In this document: positions 7,878 to 16,262 of the stretch, one piece after another
Numbering within the stretch: position 1 is the first letter of the stretch
How the letters are laid out: every line of letters begins with the position of its first letter
DNA from: JBKEAJ01 sp047974415
GTDB taxonomy: Bacteria; Bacteroidota; Bacteroidia; Bacteroidales; Prolixibacteraceae
DNA: 64,000 nucleotides
Assembly: GCA_047974415.1 (NCBI GenBank)
Contig: JBKECH010000075.1
Coordinates: 1 to 64,000, forward strand
Direction: 5' to 3'
Translations under genes and position numbers: made by a program
The notes under the pieces: generated by a model
What the model was told of the DNA's origin: nothing
Databases searched by the model: none
The model's input: the letters and a program-made list of their open reading frames with translations, nothing else

Positions 7878-9896
7878 ATGAATGCCAGAAAAATACACAT
7901 CATCGCCATTGTCCTCTTTGTTTTATTATCGGCAAGTATAGATATATACGGACAAAGCGAACTTGAGATGGTGCTTCAATCCATATTGGAGGACGAAGAC
8001 AACGAACGAGTGGCAGAGCTGACAGACCAACTCGAAAGTCTCCACATGAATCCCATAGACCTCAACAATAAAACAGACATTGACCGACTTGACCAATTAG
8101 AAATCATTACAGCTTTCCAACGAGAAGAAATAAAAGCCTATGCAAGGAGTTATGCACCCATAAGAACCTTCAACGAGCTGCGTGGTCTTGCTGGAATTGA
8201 CGAGGGTACGATGAAGTTATTAGAGCTATTCACAATACTCGGGACAGGTACAAAAACCACAGCATCATTATTCGATGGTAAGAACGAGTTTATCGCTCGT
8301 TATCAGTCGGTTTTACAAAAATCAAAGGGTTATATTGAAAGAGATGATGGTAGCACTCCATACATAGGCGACAAAAACAAGTATTACATCCGTTATCGGT
8401 TCGACGGAAGTCGTATGCGTTTTGGTATTGTGGGCGACAAAGATCCTGGAGAGTCTTTTTTTGATGGCGAAAACAAGGCTGGGTTCGATTTCTATTCTGC
8501 TCATATGCAGTATAATATGCAGGGATTTGTACGTCAAATTAATTTGGGGGACTTTAGGGTAAATTATGGACAAGGGCTTTCTTCTTACAATGGCTTTGGC
8601 ATAGGTAAATCATCGCAACCAACTAATTTAATGAAAGCTAACCGTGGGATTAGTGCTTTTGCCTCTGCCGACGAGTCTAACTTTTACCGAGGGGCAGCTG
8701 TAAGTTTTGCAAAGGGCAAAATCAGTGGTAGCATTTTTGGGTCCTATGATAAGAAAGATGCTTCACTAAGTGCTAACAGCGAGTATATAAACACAATTAG
8801 ACGCACAGGCTACCACCGAACGGAGGGAGAAATACAAGGTAAAGACAAGCTTGCCGAAACGAGCTTCGGAGCGAACGTCAGCTTAACTATCAATAGGTTG
8901 CGTATTGGTATAAACAGCATTAATCATCTACTCGACAAATCATTGATAAAAGGTTCTCAACTGTATCAGTTATACGAGCTGGAGGGAAGAAGTTTGAAAA
9001 TTCTTAGCTCTGATTATCAATGGTCATTCAACAAGGTTATATTATTCGGAGAGCTTGCAAATAGCATAGAAACTGGAGGATTAGCATATGTGGGAGGTAT
9101 AAATCTCAAAAGTGGACGTAATTCGGAATTTGCTTTTATATATAGAAATTACGCTAAAGAATTTCACAATCTTTACGGGGGTGGATTTTCGGAGAGTTCA
9201 CAAGACAACGACGAAAGAGGTCTATATATAGGCTTTGAGTCGCAGCCCATTGCAAAACTAGACCTCAGAAGCTATATAGACTTTTATAAGTTCAATGCTA
9301 TTAAATATAGGACCATAGCTCCGACAAACGGTTGTGACTTCATGGCAGAATTGGAATATAATTACAATTATAAGTTAAGCTTCACACTCCGCTCCAAGTA
9401 TGAAGCAACAGAAAGAAAATCATTGCAGGACGAACGACACTACTTGCAAAAACCTTTCAACACAGGCTATACGCGACTGTACGCAAGCTATTCGCCATGT
9501 GAGCAAGTTGTATTGCGAAGTCGAGTCGACTATGCATACACTGAATTTGGAGAGAAGAGCTCGGGATGGTATTTTGGACAGGATGTTAACATTAGTCTTT
9601 TGGGAGAGACCCTAAAATGGTGGAATAGAGCAGCCTGGTTCAATACCAATGGGAGCAACCTACAAATCTACGCTTACGAAAACGATGTGCTATATTCATA
9701 TTCGGTGCCCACATTGTCAGGAAAGGGATGGCGTTTCTACACAATGCTGAAATTAGAATTTGGACGTCACCTTAGGTTTTGGCTACGATATTCACGCATA
9801 CAAATGAGTGATGATGAAAACATTGGAAGCCAGTATAACGAAATACCAAAAAAGTATCGTGATGAAGTAAAATTGCAGATGCAAGTAAAGTTTTGA
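7878..9896 (+). CDS. Helix-hairpin-helix (ComEA-like) domain outer-membrane protein
   Basis: This 672-residue protein has a signal peptide (IVLFVLLSASIDIYGQ). Residues about 55-125 (NPIDLNNKTDIDRLDQLEII, then IRTFNELRGLAGID) form the helix-hairpin-helix repeat seen in ComEA-like proteins. The remaining roughly 540 residues alternate polar and aromatic residues and end LQMQVKF, as in a large outer-membrane barrel. Soluble ComEA binds DNA during uptake, but this barrel form is common in Bacteroidota and its function is not established to my knowledge. It is translationally close (11 bp) to the PorV/PorQ-like gene, so the two are probably co-transcribed. Confidence 0.75.
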   Translation: MNARKIHIIAIVLFVLLSASIDIYGQSELEMVLQSILEDEDNERVAELTDQLESLHMNPIDLNNKTDIDRLDQLEIITAFQREEIKAYARSYAPIRTFNELRGLAGIDEGTMKLLELFTILGTGTKTTASLFDGKNEFIARYQSVLQKSKGYIERDDGSTPYIGDKNKYYIRYRFDGSRMRFGIVGDKDPGESFFDGENKAGFDFYSAHMQYNMQGFVRQINLGDFRVNYGQGLSSYNGFGIGKSSQPTNLMKANRGISAFASADESNFYRGAAVSFAKGKISGSIFGSYDKKDASLSANSEYINTIRRTGYHRTEGEIQGKDKLAETSFGANVSLTINRLRIGINSINHLLDKSLIKGSQLYQLYELEGRSLKILSSDYQWSFNKVILFGELANSIETGGLAYVGGINLKSGRNSEFAFIYRNYAKEFHNLYGGGFSESSQDNDERGLYIGFESQPIAKLDLRSYIDFYKFNAIKYRTIAPTNGCDFMAELEYNYNYKLSFTLRSKYEATERKSLQDERHYLQKPFNTGYTRLYASYSPCEQVVLRSRVDYAYTEFGEKSSGWYFGQDVNISLLGETLKWWNRAAWFNTNGSNLQIYAYENDVLYSYSVPTLSGKGWRFYTMLKLEFGRHLRFWLRYSRIQMSDDENIGSQYNEIPKKYRDEVKLQMQVKF

Positions 9897-9936
9897 ATAT
9901 ATGGAAATACTACTTGTTTCTAATTTACACGCATAG

Positions 9937-10974
9937 TTACATATTCCAACCTTGTGCTTTCAATTCGATTTCTGAGCCTCCTTTTGTCACTAGAGTATTG
10001 CTTTGTTCATAAGTCGTTATGTGACCTATTGCTGTAATGTCAGTGTCATTTTTTATCTTTTTGAAGGCTTCTAAAGGAACAGTAAACAAGATCTCGAAAT
10101 CGTCGCCACCATTCAGCGCTGCTACAATAGGGTTTATATCAAACTCCTGAGCTGTATTGATTGTCTGGTCTGCCATTGGTATCTTTTCTTCATAAATCTT
10201 CGTTCCACAATTCGAGCTCGTTGCTATGTGCATCAATGCAGAAGCTATCCCTTCGTCTATGCTTCTCATCGCTGTAGGTACAATATTGTAAGAATCTAAT
10301 ATCGATATTAAATCTACTCTTGCTTTCGGGCGCAGATATCTTTCTAGAATGTAGCTCGCTCCATCAAGTTGAGGCTGACTGTTGGGGTTTATTTTAAAGA
10401 CTTCTTTTTCTCTTTCTAGCAATTGTAGTCCCATATATGCAGCTCCCAAATCGCCAGTCACACAAATCAGGTCATTTGTCAATGCTCCATGTTGCCCAAT
10501 TGCTTTTTTATGTTCGTCTGTTGTTCCTATGGCTGTTGTGGTAATAAGCATACCTGAAACTGCGCTTTTCAAATCGACGTTTGTAAGGTCTAGTTTATAG
10601 TCGTTGCAGGCTTGTTCTATGCCCATAAATAAATCTTCCAAAGCCTCGACCGAGAACCTGTCGGAAACTGCAATATTGATTATGATTTGTTCTGCATATC
10701 CACACATTGCACTTATGTTTGCGACAGCTTGCGTAACAGACTTATAGCCAAGGTGAACCAAGGGGACATACATGAGGTCGAAGTCTATTCCAGCTATCAT
10801 GGTTGTGGTACTAACGATACTTATACCTTCGTTATTCACAAGGGTAGCATCGTCGTTAGCTTCCGATTTTGTCGACATGTTTTCATGGGAAAAACGCCCT
10901 GCGAGATGTCGCACAAGCGCCTGTCTGCCAGTGCTGTTAAGCGGTGTGAATTGAGTTTTTTGAGAATTGTCCAT
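9937..10974 (-). CDS. thiL: ThiL-like (thiamine-monophosphate kinase family) protein with degenerate active-site motifs
   Basis: The 345 residues align end to end with Bacteroidota thiamine-monophosphate kinase. Conserved stretches include AVSDRFSVEALEDLF, NDLICVTGDLGAAYMGLQLL, IYEEKIPM, ALNGGDDFEILFTVP and IELKAQGWN. Normal ThiL uses ATP to make thiamine diphosphate and coordinates Mg and ATP through Asp-rich motifs. Here those motifs are altered: GDDA is NDDA, STDML is STTTM, NxSD is AVAN, GGDT is NVDL and DISDG is SIDEG. Length and frame are intact, so this is not a simple pseudogene. It may be a pseudo-kinase, a paralogue with a new substrate, or a gene in early decay. No thiamine genes lie nearby. 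It is convergent with the HHH gene. Confidence 0.8.
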   Translation of the reverse strand: MDNSQKTQFTPLNSTGRQALVRHLAGRFSHENMSTKSEANDDATLVNNEGISIVSTTTMIAGIDFDLMYVPLVHLGYKSVTQAVANISAMCGYAEQIIINIAVSDRFSVEALEDLFMGIEQACNDYKLDLTNVDLKSAVSGMLITTTAIGTTDEHKKAIGQHGALTNDLICVTGDLGAAYMGLQLLEREKEVFKINPNSQPQLDGASYILERYLRPKARVDLISILDSYNIVPTAMRSIDEGIASALMHIATSSNCGTKIYEEKIPMADQTINTAQEFDINPIVAALNGGDDFEILFTVPLEAFKKIKNDTDITAIGHITTYEQSNTLVTKGGSEIELKAQGWNM

Positions 10975-11049
10975 TTCTAAATGATTTTAGTATTCGGATT
11001 GTAAAGATAGTAAAATAGTGTTATTACAACTCTAATAAACAAGCTTGCA

Positions 11050-11079
11050 ATAAAAAAGCCGAGCATGTTCTCGGCTTTT
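11050..11079 (-). terminator. Terminator downstream of the DUF805 gene
   Basis: A 10 bp perfect stem (AAAAGCCGAG at 11054-11063 with CTCGGCTTTT at 11070-11079) has a 6-base loop. Read leftward it is followed by a T-run. Confidence 0.85.
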
Positions 11080-11106
11080 GCTAAATATCTGGGGAAATAT
11101 GGATGT

Positions 11107-11484
11107 TTAGTTGCTTTTTCCTATCTCATCTACCTCAAATGAACTTCCTCCTTTGGGATCTTCTCCATATTTGTTACTCCCTTCATTTCCTTCTGTACAG
11201 CATAGAATAAGGTTATATATGGGTATAAGAATAAACCACCCACTCTTGCCGACATCATGCATACGTCTTATCGCCACTGCCAAGGAAGGTAAAAATACGG
11301 CCAAGTTATAAATACCATATATAGGACCTGACTCAGGTCCAGAAGCCGAACCAATAAGCTGCTCGATTATATAGATTATAATACTAATAATAAAAGAGAA
11401 TAAGACAAACATCCAGAACTCTTTACGTCTAGCACGTCCTGTAAAATTCACATAATTCTTTAAAACTTTAATGTAATAATTCAT
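11107..11484 (-). CDS. DUF805 family small membrane protein
   Basis: This 125-residue protein opens with YYIKVLKNYVNFTGRARRKEFW, the signature of DUF805 inner-membrane proteins. Hydrophobic segments follow (FVLFSFIISIIIYIIEQL, IYNLAVFLPSLAVAIRRMHD, GWFILIPIYNLILC), including the conserved RRMHDVGKSGW loop. The molecular function of the family is unknown. It appears to be a single gene with its own terminator. Confidence 0.9.
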   Translation of the reverse strand: MNYYIKVLKNYVNFTGRARRKEFWMFVLFSFIISIIIYIIEQLIGSASGPESGPIYGIYNLAVFLPSLAVAIRRMHDVGKSGWFILIPIYNLILCCTEGNEGSNKYGEDPKGGSSFEVDEIGKSN

Positions 11485-11609
11485 ATTGATAATTCTTTTA
11501 ATACTCCCTACTCATAAGGCTTTTCGGTTTCGCCCCGTTTTTGTATGGTATCTGGACTCCATTAATTTTCGTTCAGAGCTAAAAAAACGAGTGATACAAA
11601 TTATATCTT

Positions 11610-11815
11610 GGCTCTATGTCGAATGTGGTGGGTAGACTTTAATGGAAAATAGAAAAAGTATTCGAATTGCAACACAAAAGAGCATTTTGGCGTAACGTTT
11701 CTTTAAACAGTTTTATCTTGGTAGAGGGTGTATCAAGTGTTTTCTTCGAAAAGTTTTGGTAGGCCTAATGATTTTTTAGTTTCCAAATCTCACCCACTAT
11801 ATTCGACATAGAGCC
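11610..11815. mobile_element. Short non-autonomous element with ISL3-like ends
   Basis: The 206 bp stretch is bounded by inverted repeats of about 28 bp, starting GGCTCTATGTCGAAT on the left (from 11610) and its near-perfect complement on the right (to 11815). The ends resemble ISL3-family termini (GGCTCTnT). The 8 bp flanks, TATATCTT (11602-11609) and ATTATCTT (11816-11823), agree at six of eight bases, compatible with the 8 bp target duplication of that family. There is no transposase inside, so it would need a full-length relative elsewhere in the genome. Confidence 0.75.
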
Positions 11816-11843
11816 ATTATCTTATACCCGAATATTAGCTCAA

Positions 11844-12878
11844 TCAAATAAGTTTTTTATTTTTTATAAAGCCGTAGACACTCTTTGCACTTATTTTTTC
11901 CATGCATAATAATGATTTCTGCTCACATTTTTTTGCGCCATATACAGAGCAGGGGCGACATGGTAACTCTCGTTCTGCTGATATGGTAAATTCTTTAGAT
12001 TTTCCCAGAGGAGCAAAGCCCAGCGAGGGGTCTGTAGCCCCCCATATTGAAGCGACAGTTCCACCAGAAAGCGATGCAAGGTGCATATTAAAAGAGTCCA
12101 TTGTTATGTTTAAGTCTACCGTAGCTAGGAGAGACATTTCTTCTTCCAGCGAAAATTTACCAGCAACGACCTCGACATTGTCGAACGCTCCTGCGATATT
12201 ATCCAATTTATCTTTCTCGGGTTTACCTCCTATCAGCAATATATTAAGTTGTTCTGTTTGCAGTAATTCAATTAACTCAACGACCTTATCGTCGCCCCAA
12301 ACCTTGTTGTCGTGAGCGGCATATGGAGCAATACATACGGTTCTTTTCTGTGGTAGGCTCTTTATATATTTTTCTATCACGTCCACAGCTTCATTGCCAG
12401 GTATTAACGAGGGGATAGAGAATTTTGCATGAATGTCAGCTTTTTTGAAGGCATCAAGGTATCTATCGGCAGTGTGTTTTAAGGGGCTTGACAACTTCTG
12501 TCTAATAAAATCTTTTTTCTCGTTGCGCCCTTTATCTATGACAGAAGATTTTACTCCTTTTGCTGTGAAGAAATAGCTGCGAATAAGTTTAGTGCGCAAT
12601 ACATCATGCAGGTCTATTATGAAATCGTAGTTATTCTTAGACAGTTGTTTTGCTAACTTCAGCACTCCTCCTACACTTTTGTACTTGCTCTTCAGGTCGA
12701 CACCTATTACGTTTAAGTCCTTTATGCCACTAAACAAAGGTTCGCAAGCACTTTTAGTTAGCACTGTAAACTTAGTGTTATGGTATTTTTCTACAACTCC
12801 TTTTATGGCGGCAGTAGACATTGCCACATCGCCGAAGGCAGAAAATCTAATTATCAAAACATTGATGGGGGTATCCAT
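11844..12878 (-). CDS. Glycosyltransferase family 9 (heptosyltransferase-like)
   Basis: This 344-residue protein has the GT9 layout. The N-terminal Rossmann opening is NVLIIRFSAFGDVAMSTAAI. The mid-region has DFIIDLHDVLRTKLI. The C-terminal nucleotide-sugar domain carries CIAPYAAHDNKVW, ILLIGGKPEKD and MDSFNMHLASLSGGTVASIWGATDP. GT9 enzymes add heptose or related sugars to lipopolysaccharide core at the inner face of the cytoplasmic membrane. The exact sugar cannot be told. A Cys-rich tail (PCRPCSVYGAKKCEQKSLLC) is usual in Bacteroidota members. It follows the DUF6165 gene by 5 bp, so the two form an operon. Confidence 0.9.
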   Translation of the reverse strand: MDTPINVLIIRFSAFGDVAMSTAAIKGVVEKYHNTKFTVLTKSACEPLFSGIKDLNVIGVDLKSKYKSVGGVLKLAKQLSKNNYDFIIDLHDVLRTKLIRSYFFTAKGVKSSVIDKGRNEKKDFIRQKLSSPLKHTADRYLDAFKKADIHAKFSIPSLIPGNEAVDVIEKYIKSLPQKRTVCIAPYAAHDNKVWGDDKVVELIELLQTEQLNILLIGGKPEKDKLDNIAGAFDNVEVVAGKFSLEEEMSLLATVDLNITMDSFNMHLASLSGGTVASIWGATDPSLGFAPLGKSKEFTISAERELPCRPCSVYGAKKCEQKSLLCMEKISAKSVYGFIKNKKLI

Positions 12879-12883
12879 GTTTT

Positions 12884-13258
12884 TTAGTTGTATTTTTCGT
12901 AACTTTTTTCTTCAACAAGGTCAGAGTTGGTAATCTCATTTATCTTCCGTTTTACTTCCGAGCGCTTATCATTGGTGTAGTATACTGCTCGTGCATTTTT
13001 TACGAATGCCTCGCCAAAATCTTTTCTGCGCTCCATGTCTCTCAACCTGTCTTCCACGTCCCAAAGTTCTTTGTTTATTTTCAGAAGCTCTTTATAAAGC
13101 TCATTGTCTTTGCTGATAATTGTTGCAACGGCTTTGTCTAGTACGACATACTCCTTGCGTAAATTTGTCAACTTAGCTTTATCTGTTATCTCAGAAAGCT
13201 TAATTTCGATGATTGTCAACTTGTCAACAATCTCTCCGTTTGAAACTTCAATCTTCAT
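12884..13258 (-). CDS. DUF6165 family protein
   Basis: The 124-residue protein starts MKIEVSNGEIVDKLTIIEIKL, which I recognise as the conserved start of DUF6165. The rest is charged and predicted helical (RDMERRKDFGEAFVKNARAVYYTNDKRSEVKRKIN). It is probably cytoplasmic and has no known activity. Members often sit beside lipopolysaccharide or glycosyltransferase genes, as here, where the GT9 gene follows by 5 bp. Confidence 0.85.
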   Translation of the reverse strand: MKIEVSNGEIVDKLTIIEIKLSEITDKAKLTNLRKEYVVLDKAVATIISKDNELYKELLKINKELWDVEDRLRDMERRKDFGEAFVKNARAVYYTNDKRSEVKRKINEITNSDLVEEKSYEKYN

Positions 13259-13296
13259 TTTGTTTTACTATTTAATATATCCAATAGACTAGTTTT

Positions 13297-13443
13297 AAAT
13301 TAGAGTCCGCTTATAAAATCCAAGGTCTGCCTAATAATGCACTCCAACGGGACTTGAGAGCGAACAAGTAGGTATACTCAAACTTCCAACATCATACGAG
13401 CACTAACCAGCAACTGGTCTTGATTGTCCACAAAGATAGTTAT
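13297..13443 (-). repeat. MITE-like element, diverged copy F
   Basis: The ends (ATTAGAGTCCGCTTATAAAATC on the left in parts, GATTGTCCACAAAG on the right) are recognisable versions of the copy A termini, and the length is close to 150 bp. The interior is much diverged. Boundaries are approximate and the strand is inferred from the end types. Confidence 0.5.
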
Positions 13444-13473
13444 TTATCATCTATAAAAGTTTTATTTTTATGT

Positions 13474-14449
13474 TTATTTATTGTCCCAGCCAAAAGCCGT
13501 CTGAAAAATGTAAACAAAGTTGTTGGCATCGTTTGTTGCTTTTGAGTCAAAATCGCAAGATACACTTATCTTAATGTAGAAATTTAGTGGCAAATCATAC
13601 TTTATAGAGCTACTAAGATCCGCCCTAAATCGTCCCCAGTCAGAAATGCTGGGATACATATTTAACCTTAGAGAGAGGTCTATATCAGAGTTTCCAATAA
13701 TCGAAGCTTCTGTTCCACTATACAATTCCATGGAGTTGTGCGTTCCTGAAAAGGAGTTTGAGTATTCTTCGTTGTTCCATGCAGCACCCAGTCCAGTAAG
13801 GATATAATACATATTTGTATTTTTGATATATCTGCCATATCCAGCCATGTTTGTATTACGTCTTTTAAGATATTGTTCTTCGTTCTTAAGGTAGTCGGTA
13901 TTAATCATAGCAATTCATCCTTTTTTGAGAAAAATACTGCTGCCAAGCTCCCATCAATTCTAAGATAAGAGCTGGCATTCTCCTGATTATTAAACACGAC
14001 ACTTGCATCAAAGCTAGTTCTCCACTTATTTCTAATATAGGAAGCATCGGTATTGAAAGATGCTTGACTGAGTTTTTTGCAGAAATAAAATTATATCCCA
14101 AATCGAATCCAGCATTTAGTTTTCCGTATTTATTCACGCGCTCTATATGTACAATATGAGAAATATCAATACGCCCAAACTTGCTCGCGTCTTCTACGTA
14201 AGGCATTATAACACTTTTATTTACAGGGGCAGTGTCGGTGTTCAGTTTTGCGTTGTGTCGTCCCCCATTTTGGAGAGTTATTAAAAAATACCTACCGGTA
14301 TATACCTCCTTAACCTTATCCCATTTTATTGCAAAGTCATGTTTGCTGTATCGTGTTTTATAGCTTAGAATATTTTTGTCTAATTTTTGAATGCGCCCTT
14401 TTATGTAGAAGTTGTTTAAAGTAAATTTTCCAATGCTGCTATCAGAAAA
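13474..14449 (-). pseudogene. Broken DUF481 (YdiY-like) outer-membrane protein gene
   Basis: Several frames together spell one DUF481-type protein. The first piece (from about 14449, no start codon) reads KFTLNNFYIKGRIQKLDKN, then FAIKWDKVKEVYTGRYFLITL and KLNAGFDLGYNF. It then loses frame. The last piece (13474-13908) reads YYILTGLGAAWNNEEYS through SIKYDLPLNFYIKISVSCDFDSK to VFQTAFGWDNK, the normal C terminus of the family. The signal peptide region is missing and at least two frameshifts are needed, so this is a decayed gene. It adjoins a broken insertion sequence. Confidence 0.85.
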
Positions 14450-14540
14450 TGTTCATATTGATGATTTATAGTCATAAAGCAACGGTTATCAATATTAATC
14501 TTTCAAAAAAACTATGTTAGACAAAAGTATTATAAAAAAG

Positions 14541-15525
14541 ATCACTAGCATCCGAAAGTTTTTTTTAATTTGCTTAAAATACCCCTCTATCCCAGTGTTT
14601 ACCTTGCTAGTATAGCAATTACCCGGAAAATAAGTCTTTTTGGAACTGTATTTCCATCTGTTGGACTTACTTAAGCTTTCTTGCTCCCTCTTTCACCTGG
14701 TTGCATACATAATCTAGTGTGAGATAGTGGTACAGGCAGAACCTGATTTTTTCTGACAAGTTGGAAAATGTAATAGCTCCTTTCACTCGGGTTCGTTTGA
14801 TAAGCTCTACGAGCAAGTAACATAAATCTGGGACTTGACAGCATTTTGACTTGTCCCCCAAAAGGTTTTAACCTGAAGATTTTGCTTAATAGCCTTGAAA
14901 AACAGCTCAATATCCCCGCGTTTCTTGTATCCTCGACAATAATAGTGTCTTTGGCAAAAACTAAATGTTCTAAACCGTGCCTGTCATGTACTTTAGCTTC
15001 CCTAATATTAAGCACTTCGGGAATCATCAGGGCATCATCCCAGTGAGTATGTAATTTGATGCCACCTTTAGCTGTCCGAAACTCTGCCCAATCAAACATA
15101 GACAGACATAGATATATAACAGAGCTATCAATGAGTTTGATGCTTTTGTTCTTAATCTCCTCTATAACCTTTGACTTGTGATGCTTTTTCAATACCGATT
15201 TATAATGACTCAACAAACGATAATATAGACTCTCAAACACCTGCCAATCACGCTTTTTATTCCCATTGCTCATGGTGGAGCGTGCAGGGCTTTGCTTTAG
15301 GTTTAGATCCCTAATGAAAAGCTCACTTACTCCTATTCCTGTTGATATATCCCTTAAACTCTGACACTTATTAAGCTGTCCGAAAATTAATGCTACTAAT
15401 TGGTCGTAAGCCTTGTATTTACTGCAACCTTTATCGCTTTGATTTTTATGTATATTAGTTTGATGAGACAACAAATATACGGGATTCTCAGGATTTTAAA
15501 AAATACAACTTTCGGACGCAGGTGA
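14541..15525 (-). mobile_element. Defective IS4-family insertion sequence
   Basis: The roughly 985 bp element is bounded by imperfect inverted repeats, ATCACTAGCATCCGAAAGTT on the left and the complement of AACTTTCGGACGCAGGTGAT on the right. The transposase inside is broken (next entry). No confident target duplication is visible. Confidence 0.75.
14667..15474 (-). pseudogene. IS4-family transposase, frameshifted and internally deleted
   Basis: The N-terminal frame has the DUF4372-like helix region (YDQLVALIFGQLNKCQSLRDIS) and the first catalytic Asp (KLIDSSVIYLCLSMFDWAEFRTAKGG in parts), then the second Asp in TIIVEDT. It then jumps to the YREK region (KKRGDIELFFKAIKQNLQVK) in another frame, skipping roughly 100 residues normally found between, and the C terminus (IRFCLYHYLTLDYVCNQVKE) lies in a third frame after a stop. 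The protein cannot be active. Intact relatives are about 380-400 residues. Confidence 0.85.
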
Positions 15526-15543
15526 TGTATTTACTGAAAAAGT

Positions 15544-15574
15544 TTTGACTTGACTTTGGGTATTGCTATACTTG
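15544..15574 (+). promoter_or_regulatory. Probable promoter of the FAH-like gene
   Basis: TTTG (15544-15547), a 19 bp spacer and TATACTTG (15567-15574) match the Bacteroidota consensus TTTG-N19-TAnnTTTG at all but one position. It starts 19 bp beyond the insertion-sequence end. Confidence 0.6.
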
Positions 15575-15591
15575 CAAAAAAAAATCTCATT

Positions 15592-16161
15592 ATGAAAGTT
15601 ATTTCTTTAGAGTCATGTGACCTCAAATCGGGATATTTTATCCGAATAAAACCAGATACCGTTTTGCTTAGAAATAACGCTCCTTTTTTCTTTCCAAACT
15701 TTGCAGGCGAGGTTTTTTGTCGCTTTGACCTAGCCATAAAAATAAATAAGATTGGCAAAAGCATTAAAAATAAATTTGCTCTCAGATATTACTCTCAGCT
15801 TTTCCCTGTAGTAGAGTTTTATGCGCACAAGCTCAAAGAACCATTTGCAAACACCATGGAAGGAGACGTTTTGTCATGTTTTGACAATTCTTTTGCGGTA
15901 TCTAATGTACAAATACATATGCAAGATACAAGCAACTACAACTTAAGTACAATGATAAACGGAGAGCTGGTAAACGACTTTGCAACTGCAACGCTCGCTC
16001 AGAGATGTGCCGAAGTTATCGGATATACATCTGAAATTATGACTTTGAAAATAGGAGATATAATAAGCCTGGGGCTATCTGACAAGAAAACAAGTGTAAA
16101 CATTGGTGACAGAATACAATGCTCATCATCTGAAGAACATTTAGACTTTATCGTTAAATAG
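15592..16161 (+). CDS. Fumarylacetoacetate-hydrolase-fold protein with altered active site
   Basis: From the ATG at 15592 the protein has 190 residues. I chose this start because family members begin MKVI and a promoter ends at 15574. It follows the FAH fold throughout: FIRIKPDTVLLRNNAPFFFP, GEVFCRFDLAIKINKIGK, FALRYYSQLFPVVEF, MTLKIGDIISLG and VNIGDRIQC with the normal end LDFIVK. In active relatives the metal is held by an ExE pair and an Asp in DFTARD. Here the corresponding residues read RFD and EFYAHK, and the TGTP loop is LGLS. The enzyme is therefore probably inactive or changed in substrate. The stop codon overlaps the edge of a MITE-like repeat. Confidence 0.75.
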   Translation: MKVISLESCDLKSGYFIRIKPDTVLLRNNAPFFFPNFAGEVFCRFDLAIKINKIGKSIKNKFALRYYSQLFPVVEFYAHKLKEPFANTMEGDVLSCFDNSFAVSNVQIHMQDTSNYNLSTMINGELVNDFATATLAQRCAEVIGYTSEIMTLKIGDIISLGLSDKKTSVNIGDRIQCSSSEEHLDFIVK

Positions 16162-16249
16162 AGTCCATCTATAAAGTCCAATACCTGCGTTAATAATGTC
16201 ATTTAAGAGCTAACATATAGGATCTCTTCTACTTTGGGCAGACTCTGAT
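16155..16249 (-). repeat. MITE-like element, shortened copy E
   Basis: The left end (AGAGTCCATCTATAAAGTCC, followed by AATACCTGCGTTAATA) is a close match to the family right end read in reverse. The right end GGGCAGACTCT is degenerate, and the interior is shortened to under 100 bp. Confidence 0.55.
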
Positions 16250-16262
16250 CACCCAGAGCCAA

